DNA of 64,000 bases from Terriglobia bacterium (GTDB lineage: Bacteria > Acidobacteriota > Terriglobia > Bryobacterales > Bryobacteraceae): positions 39,322 through 103,321 of the forward strand of contig JAJPIT010000110.1 in assembly GCA_021324615.1 (NCBI GenBank), given 5' to 3'. Position 1 is the first letter of the stretch; the number at the start of each line of letters is the position of its first letter. This document shows, piece after piece, positions 59,352-64,000 of the stretch. The notes under the pieces are model-generated. The model was given only the letters and a program-made list of their open reading frames with translations. It searched no databases and was not told the origin of the DNA. A program made the position numbers and the translations under genes.

Positions 59352-59609
59352 ATGTTGAAGATTAAAAAAGTAGCTCTACTGTGTGCTACAATCCCCTTGT
59401 CGATTGGCGCTGGGAATTATGCGAAGTCGGTTCTTGCCTCCGGCCCTGGACCAGCAGCCGATGGTTTCACGGCGATGGTTTCTGGCCCTGGACCTGCCGC
59501 AGACGGGTTCTCTGGCCCCGGGCCTGCCGCAGACGGGTTCTCTGGTCCTGGACCTGCCGCAGACGGGTTCTCTGGCCCCGGGCCTGCCGCAGACGGGTTC
59601 TCCTCCTAA
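59352..59609 (+). CDS. Secreted decapeptide-repeat precursor, novel
   Basis: An 85-residue protein. Residues 1-29 form a signal peptide: a basic N-terminus (MLKIKK), a hydrophobic core (VALLCATIPLSIGAG) and the AxA-like site VLA. The predicted 56-residue mature part is five copies of SGPGPAADGF: one, the spacer TAMV, four in tandem, then SS. It has no cysteine and no basic residue; each copy has one Asp and one Phe. Copies differ only at synonymous bases. The gene stands alone, with an intrinsic terminator 95 bases beyond the stop. No family recognised; a secreted multi-copy peptide or a surface repeat are both possible. The ribosome binding site is weak. Confidence 0.75.
   Translation: MLKIKKVALLCATIPLSIGAGNYAKSVLASGPGPAADGFTAMVSGPGPAADGFSGPGPAADGFSGPGPAADGFSGPGPAADGFSS
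59439..59600 (+). repeat. Five 30-base coding repeats
   Basis: Units at 59439-59468, 59481-59510, 59511-59540, 59541-59570 and 59571-59600. Units 3 and 5 are identical, and 2 and 4 differ by one base, so 59481-59540 and 59541-59600 are a recent 60-base duplication. Unit 1 differs from unit 2 at six bases, all third codon positions. The gap between units 1 and 2 is 12 bases. Confidence 0.95.
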
Positions 59610-59703
59610 GAGTCCTGGCTTTAACGTAAGCTCTTCTGCGGTCCCGCGCTGTACTAATGCAGAGTTTGAGCTGTTGAATTTTAATTCAAACTGGAAAATC
59701 TCA

Positions 59704-59730
59704 GGCCAGCATTGTATATGCTGGCCTTTT
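59704..59730 (+). terminator. Intrinsic terminator of the decapeptide gene
   Basis: Perfect 8-base stem GGCCAGCA (59704-59711) and TGCTGGCC (59719-59726), 7-base loop, followed by TTTT, AAA and TTTTT. It lies 95 bases after the decapeptide stop and before the start of the 7-TM gene. A palindrome TTGAATT-TT-AATTCAA (59674-59689) lies just upstream. Confidence 0.85.
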
Positions 59731-59758
59731 AAATTTTTAGCTAAGCGGCGCTAGGTCT

Positions 59759-60514
59759 ATGAGCAGATTTTATGAACTCGCCGCTCCCCTGCTCGAAATG
59801 GGAATAGTGGGCATTCTTGTGCTCGTTCTGGTTTTTCTCATCTCGGGCCGGTTTTACAGGTATTGGGCCGTGCTCGCTTATGTTGTTTGGGAGATCGTAG
59901 CCAATTTGGCGTTCACGGTCGCCGATATCCTTTATCATGGGAGTTGGTCGGCGCAGCGCTACACGACAGCGCAGTTACTTTATGCTCGCCTGTACTGGAC
60001 CAATGACGTGCTGGTTGATCTTTTCCGGTTTGTACTGATTATTCTGCTAATTTACATGGCTTCGGAAGGCTCGAAACGTGTTTCTGGCTTCGTTTTGGGA
60101 ACGATCGTTTTGGCGGCGCTCGTTCTTCCGTTCGCGCTGTTTGATCGAAACATCCGGATGATCGAGGTTGGGGCGATGCGCCTCCCGTTTCCCACCACAC
60201 TCTGGTTCCAGAGCACCAGCGAGCTGCTCAATTTTGGCGCTGCTATTATGAATTTAATTCTGTGGACTCGATTGCTGGCTTCACGGCAGCGCGATCCGCA
60301 AATCGTGCTGGTGAGCCTCGGGCTTGGCATCGTGGTAACGGGCACCGCAATGGCTTATGGCGTGCGCCACTTGATCGGGAACCAGGAGTTCAAAGCGGTG
60401 GGCTACCTCATCATGAACCTTAGCCAACTGCTCGGATGGCTGGTCTGGTGCCGCGCTTTCTGGCCTGCGGCGAAAACCCAGGAGGCCGTGAAATCCCCCG
60501 TTTCTTCCGTGTAA
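59759..60514 (+). CDS. Seven-helix membrane protein of unknown function
   Basis: A 251-residue protein with about seven hydrophobic segments (MGIVGILVLVLVFLIS, YWAVLAYVVWEIVANLAFTV, LVDLFRFVLIILLIYMA, FVLGTIVLAALVLPFAL, LLNFGAAIMNLILWTRLLAS, IVLVSLGLGIVVTGTAMAY, YLIMNLSQLLGWLVW) and a short polar tail. It resembles 7-TM proteins that are common and unassigned in Acidobacteriota, recalling sensor membrane parts without an output domain. It starts about 30 bases after the decapeptide terminator; a receptor or export link with the peptide is speculation. Confidence 0.75.
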   Translation: MSRFYELAAPLLEMGIVGILVLVLVFLISGRFYRYWAVLAYVVWEIVANLAFTVADILYHGSWSAQRYTTAQLLYARLYWTNDVLVDLFRFVLIILLIYMASEGSKRVSGFVLGTIVLAALVLPFALFDRNIRMIEVGAMRLPFPTTLWFQSTSELLNFGAAIMNLILWTRLLASRQRDPQIVLVSLGLGIVVTGTAMAYGVRHLIGNQEFKAVGYLIMNLSQLLGWLVWCRAFWPAAKTQEAVKSPVSSV

Positions 60515-60577
60515 ACCGGGCGCCACGCGGCATGATTTCACCAGTTTCCCAAGAATCATCGTAGAATTTCTGAATCG

Positions 60578-62998
60578 ATGGAAACGATCCTCCAGGATTT
60601 TCGTTTCGGCTTACGGGTACTGCGGCGGAGCCCGCTGGTGGCGATCTCCATCATCGCGGTGCTCGGGCTGGGAATTGGCGCCAATTCCGCGATGTTCGGC
60701 ATACTGGACGGCCTTTTGCTGCATTCCGTTCATTATCCGGATCCGCAGAAACTGGTATTTGTCTGGAGCGTCGACGCGCAGGGCGCTCTGAGCAACGTAT
60801 CGGCCGCCGATTATCTTGACTTTCGAAGAAAAGCAAAAACTCTTGCCGATGCCGCAGCGTGGAGTTCGACTTCGCTGGTCTTCCGGGGCGGGGAGCGGCC
60901 GCGCCAGCTCGGCGGCGCGCGCGTCACCGCAAATTTTTTCCGGACGCTTCGCGTAAAGCCGATTCTCGGCCGCACGTTTCTTCCCGATGAGGATGGCATC
61001 GATAATCCGGCCAACGCGGCTCGCTCGGTGGTGATCAGCTACCGGCTATGGCAGGAGGACCTGGGCGCCGACCCCAACATTCTGGGCCGCACCGTGCACA
61101 TCGAGGCGACGCCCTACACCATCATCGGAGTGATGCCGCCCAATTTTCAGTTCTGGTGGCGGCCGCACGACCTTTGGATTCCCGTCTCGCTTGATCCGAA
61201 CGAGCGGGATTACCGCAACTTGACCCTGGTCGCGCGGATCCGGGCGCCGCGATCTGCGGTCAAAGCCGAGATGAACGTGCTGGCGCGCGCGCTGGCCGAC
61301 GCCTATCCGAAGAGCGATAAAGGATGGACGGTGCTGGTGGAGGGGCTGGAAGAGCGTTTTTTCAACCGCACGTTCCGGCTGCGCCTGCTTCTCGCTTCGG
61401 CGGCGGTGGGACTGGTTTTGCTGATCGCCTGCGCCAATGTCACGGGATTACTGCTGGCCCGCTCGGCGGCCCGCAGCCAGGAGTTCGCCATTCGCGTCTC
61501 GCTGGGCGCCAGCGGATGGCGGCTGGGGCGGCAACTGCTGAGCGAAGCCGCGCTGCTGGCTCTGGCCGGCGGGATTGCGGGGCTGGCGATCGCCTGGGTG
61601 CTGATCCGGGCCATTCCGGCGCTGGTTCCCTCGGCGGTGATTCCCACCGGCTCGATCGAGCTGAACGGCGCCGTGATCTTCTTTTGCCTGGCCGCCTCGG
61701 CGGTCACCTGTCTTCTGGTCGGACTGGCGCCGGCGCTGGCGGTAAGCCAGCCGGGGACGCAGACGACGTTAAGATCCGCGCGCACCACCGGTCCGGGGCG
61801 CGCGCCGCAGCATCTCCGGCAGGCGCTGGTGGCGGGCGAGATTGCCGTCGCCATGATGCTGCTGGCCAGCGCGTGGCTGATGGTGGGGAGCCTGCGCGCG
61901 CTCACCCGGCTGGATCCGGGATTCGATCCCAGCAATGTGCTCACGCTGCGGGTGGTGGTTCCCAATGCCAAATACGACGGCCCGCAGGAGGCGAGATTTT
62001 TCGCCCAGGCGCGCGAGCGCATTGCCGGCCTTCCCGGCGTGGAATCGGCCACCCTGGGAACTTCGCTGCCCAATGCGACCAACGGCATGCGGGTGCGCTT
62101 TGACCGCCGGGATTCGCCGCGCGAGGAGGCGCAGCAGCCCAGCGCGGCCTACAATGCGGTCGGGCTGGACTATTTCCGCACGCTGAAGATTCCGCTCAAG
62201 CGCGGCCGGCTGCTGGAGGAAACCGATAACGAGCGCTCCAAGCCGGTCGCGGTGGTGAGCGAGGACTTTGCGTCCCGCTATTTTCCGCAGCAGGACCCGA
62301 CCGGAGAGGAGCTGGTGGTGTATCGCCCGATCCGGCCCGCGGGCGAGGAGCGCGCCACGATCGCCATCGTGGGAGTGGTGGGAGACATCGATCTCAGCAC
62401 CTTTTCCGCGGATACCAGGAGCATGATTTACGTGCCGTTCGCGCAGAATCCGTTTTCGCGCACGGTTCAGTTCGCCGTGCGCGCCCAAGGAAATTCCGCG
62501 GCCCTGGCGCCGGCGGTTCGCGCGGCGTTCGCCTCCTTGGATGCCGAGCAGCCGGTGGAGCAGGTGGCCATGCTCGATCAACTGTTGGCCAACCTGTTCG
62601 CCGAACCGCGCTTTGAGGCGCGGCTGATGGGCTCTTTTGCCGGGCTGTCGCTGCTGCTCGCCGCGATCGGAATTTATGGCGTGAACGCCTACTCGGTCGC
62701 CCAGCGCCGCGGCGAGATCGGGCTGCGGATGGCGCTGGGCGCGAGCCGGCGCGACGTCCTGCGCGAGGTGATCTGGCGCGGGCTGCTGCCGACGGTGATC
62801 GGGATCGCGCTCGGGTGCGCCGGATCTGTATCGATGATGTTCTGGCTGAAGTCCGTTCTGGTGGGCGCGATGCCGCCGGACCCGCTGGCCTTCATCGGAG
62901 CCGCGCTGCTGCTGAGCACGGTGGCGCTGATCGCCTGTTATGTGCCGGCCCGCGGCGCGACGCGGATCGATCCGGCGATCGCGCTGCGGGCGGAGTAA
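60578..62998 (+). CDS. ADOP-type ABC transporter permease (MacB-like, orphan)
   Basis: An 806-residue permease with two MacB/FtsX cores. First half: METILQDFRFGLRVLRRSPL and the helix at about 20-45 (LVAISIIAVLGLGIGANSAM), a long periplasmic MacB_PCD domain (about 48-260), then FtsX helices (LLASAAVGLVLLIACANVTG, and ARSQEFAIRVSLGASGWRLG). Second half: a second core (helix near 420, periplasmic domain, and GEIGLRMALGASRRDVLREV plus last helices). No ATPase gene is seen nearby, as is typical for acidobacterial duplicated orphan permeases. A -10-like TAGAAT (60562-60567) ends ten bases before the ATG. Confidence 0.93.
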   Translation: METILQDFRFGLRVLRRSPLVAISIIAVLGLGIGANSAMFGILDGLLLHSVHYPDPQKLVFVWSVDAQGALSNVSAADYLDFRRKAKTLADAAAWSSTSLVFRGGERPRQLGGARVTANFFRTLRVKPILGRTFLPDEDGIDNPANAARSVVISYRLWQEDLGADPNILGRTVHIEATPYTIIGVMPPNFQFWWRPHDLWIPVSLDPNERDYRNLTLVARIRAPRSAVKAEMNVLARALADAYPKSDKGWTVLVEGLEERFFNRTFRLRLLLASAAVGLVLLIACANVTGLLLARSAARSQEFAIRVSLGASGWRLGRQLLSEAALLALAGGIAGLAIAWVLIRAIPALVPSAVIPTGSIELNGAVIFFCLAASAVTCLLVGLAPALAVSQPGTQTTLRSARTTGPGRAPQHLRQALVAGEIAVAMMLLASAWLMVGSLRALTRLDPGFDPSNVLTLRVVVPNAKYDGPQEARFFAQARERIAGLPGVESATLGTSLPNATNGMRVRFDRRDSPREEAQQPSAAYNAVGLDYFRTLKIPLKRGRLLEETDNERSKPVAVVSEDFASRYFPQQDPTGEELVVYRPIRPAGEERATIAIVGVVGDIDLSTFSADTRSMIYVPFAQNPFSRTVQFAVRAQGNSAALAPAVRAAFASLDAEQPVEQVAMLDQLLANLFAEPRFEARLMGSFAGLSLLLAAIGIYGVNAYSVAQRRGEIGLRMALGASRRDVLREVIWRGLLPTVIGIALGCAGSVSMMFWLKSVLVGAMPPDPLAFIGAALLLSTVALIACYVPARGATRIDPAIALRAE

Positions 62999-63011
62999 TC
63001 GGGACAAATCC

Positions 63012-64000
63012 CTAAGGCGGCGGAAGCAGCCGCACTTTCAGCCCCGCCGATACGGCTTGCGCGGCGAAATCGACCAGCCCGTCGCCGACCAGGAAGTTGG
63101 GGCGGTTGCACTGCACGCGAATTCTGCCGCCGCTCGCCGCTTGCAGATAAAATACCGCCTGCGATTGAAAGTACGGCCCGTCGTCGCCCGGGGATGCGCC
63201 GGGGCGGCGGGCCAGGCGAATCTCCGGATCGGCCACGGCCAACTCCCCGGGCGGCGGCGGCTGGTCGGAGGAGATGCCACACACCTCGGCGTCCATGCCC
63301 ACCTGGGCGCTTCCAGAGTGGGAAACAAGCTGCGGCGCGGAGTGTTTCCCGGTCCAGGTTTTCTCGATCAGCAGCGGGCGCGAAGCCAGAGTGGTCAAGA
63401 CACTCTCCGTTTCGGGCGTGGGCTCAAACCTCAGCGCGGCCAAGCGGCGGCGGAGCGCGTCCAGAAGAACGGGGTCCCGGCTGAGCGAAAGCACGTCGCT
63501 CCAACGGGCCGGCCGGGGCCCGACAAACGTGCCGTCTTCCTTCTGGCACGGCGTTTCCGGACAGTAGCCGGCGCGCGCATAGACTGTGACGCCGGGGCGG
63601 TTCACCGCAACATGCAGGCTGCGCCACATTCGCGTGTTTGTAATCCCGGTGGCCGCGAAGGTGAGCTGATAATGCGTGCGGATATCGCGCGCGATTTCGG
63701 CGTAAACGCGCTGAAGCTGGCCGGCTCCGGCGCGCAGCATCTGGCCTCCGGACTGCGCGGTGATCTTTGACAGCATCGAAAAATCGCTGTCGGGGGAGCC
63801 GGAGTCGAAAGCGATGGCATACACGGTGATGCCGCGGCCCAGCATGGTGGAGGCGATCTCCGGCCAGGAGTGCGCCGACGAATTTTCGCCGGCATCGGTG
63901 AACAGCACCAGAAATTTCGATCGCGAGGTTTCATCCTTGGGCGGGGCGGGGGCCGCGGATGGGCTGCTCACTAAAGGACCGATTTCGCCCTCGCCTGCCG
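63012..64000 (-). CDS. VWA-domain protein, acidobacterial type (partial, N-terminus off window)
   Basis: The frame is open to the right edge, so the start lies outside. Visible (about 329 residues): the second half of a VWA domain (KFLVLFTDAGENSSAHSWPE, TVYAIAFDSGSPDSDFSMLS, AQSGGQMLRAG, then LQRVYAEIARDIRTHYQLTF), followed by RPGVTVYARAGYCPE, which marks the VWFA-related acidobacterial family, and a C-terminal region (about 150 to end) of unknown type with GPRPARWSDVLSLSRDP. The metal-site DxSxS would be upstream. Such proteins are exported and presumably bind partners by the MIDAS site. Convergent with the ADOP permease. Confidence 0.85.
   Translation of the reverse strand, partial: AGEGEIGPLVSSPSAAPAPPKDETSRSKFLVLFTDAGENSSAHSWPEIASTMLGRGITVYAIAFDSGSPDSDFSMLSKITAQSGGQMLRAGAGQLQRVYAEIARDIRTHYQLTFAATGITNTRMWRSLHVAVNRPGVTVYARAGYCPETPCQKEDGTFVGPRPARWSDVLSLSRDPVLLDALRRRLAALRFEPTPETESVLTTLASRPLLIEKTWTGKHSAPQLVSHSGSAQVGMDAEVCGISSDQPPPPGELAVADPEIRLARRPGASPGDDGPYFQSQAVFYLQAASGGRIRVQCNRPNFLVGDGLVDFAAQAVSAGLKVRLLPPP

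Noticed and set aside
59439..59600. CRISPR-like array
   Set aside because: Units are directly tandem coding repeats with no variable spacers and no cas genes nearby.
59383..59754. A 123-codon open frame over the decapeptide repeats in another frame, and a third open frame at 59381-59629
   Set aside because: The intrinsic terminator lies inside the first, neither has a signal peptide or ribosome binding site, and base differences between repeat units change residues in these frames but are silent in frame 59352.

Overview
The window looks like a chromosomal segment of an Acidobacteriota bacterium, most likely of the Bryobacterales/Solibacter type. Several gene families typical of that group occur together: two very large TonB-dependent receptors with an N-terminal carboxypeptidase-regulatory-like domain (15115-18891 and 29135-32494), an orphan MacB-like permease of the ADOP type (60578-62998), a VWA-domain protein at the right edge, a sortilin/VPS10-like Asp-box protein, a PEP-CTERM protein, and hopanoid genes hpnI/hpnJ. 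Lipid A genes (lpxA, lpxI) show a diderm envelope. The DNA is GC-rich throughout, except for a small AT-richer patch at about 59.25-59.76 kb. I see no rRNA, tRNA, insertion sequence, prophage or CRISPR array.

Layout. 0-2.3 kb: end of the ATP synthase operon (atpG end, atpD, a short atpC) and a small exported protein. 2.4-7 kb: a PEP-CTERM protein, the fabZ-lpxA-lpxI operon, an M20 peptidase and a methyltransferase. 7-15 kb: an S9 peptidase, a fused GT2-GT4 glycosyltransferase with an alpha/alpha-type partner, and a TMTC-like membrane/TPR protein. 15-24 kb: a TonB-dependent receptor and the clpB-lon proteostasis operon with a strong terminator. 24-33 kb: a LysR regulator with a small membrane protein, and a divergent pair of sortilin-like protein and second TonB-dependent receptor. 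33-36.4 kb: a PEBP-like protein, uppS, a membrane protein/winged-helix regulator pair, and a MurJ-like flippase. 36.5-41 kb: hutU-hutI-yggS-glycosyltransferase. 41-48 kb: membrane glycosyltransferase-like proteins, recA, and a ferredoxin/ferredoxin reductase pair. 47-51 kb: a hopanoid head-group cluster (hpnJ, two SMR-like half transporters, hpnI). 51.5-53 kb: a YVTN propeller and a small cytochrome c. 53-57.6 kb: the SRP/ribosome maturation operon (ffh, rpsP, khpA, rimM, trmD, rplS, rnhB). 57.7-64 kb: a JmjC-like cupin, a secreted decapeptide-repeat gene, a 7-TM protein, the ADOP permease and a VWA protein.

The most unusual locus is 59352-59609. It is an 85-residue precursor with a signal peptide followed by five copies of one decapeptide (SGPGPAADGF). 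The most diverged copy differs from its neighbour at six bases, all synonymous, so the peptide itself appears to be under selection. The gene has its own intrinsic terminator and sits beside a 7-TM protein and a MacB-like permease. It is a candidate secreted multi-copy peptide (signal, bacteriocin-like or surface repeat) that I cannot assign to a known family.

A second theme is promoter architecture. Many genes have a TATAAT-like element ending only 6-12 bases before the start codon, with no usable Shine-Dalgarno site, which suggests widespread leaderless or near-leaderless transcripts. At 5096-5102 one symmetric element could serve two divergent genes. Other points worth attention are an ATP synthase epsilon subunit lacking its C-terminal domain, a rimM without a standard start codon before its first conserved strand, palindromes in or beside three promoters, and a 96-base tail-to-tail gene overlap.
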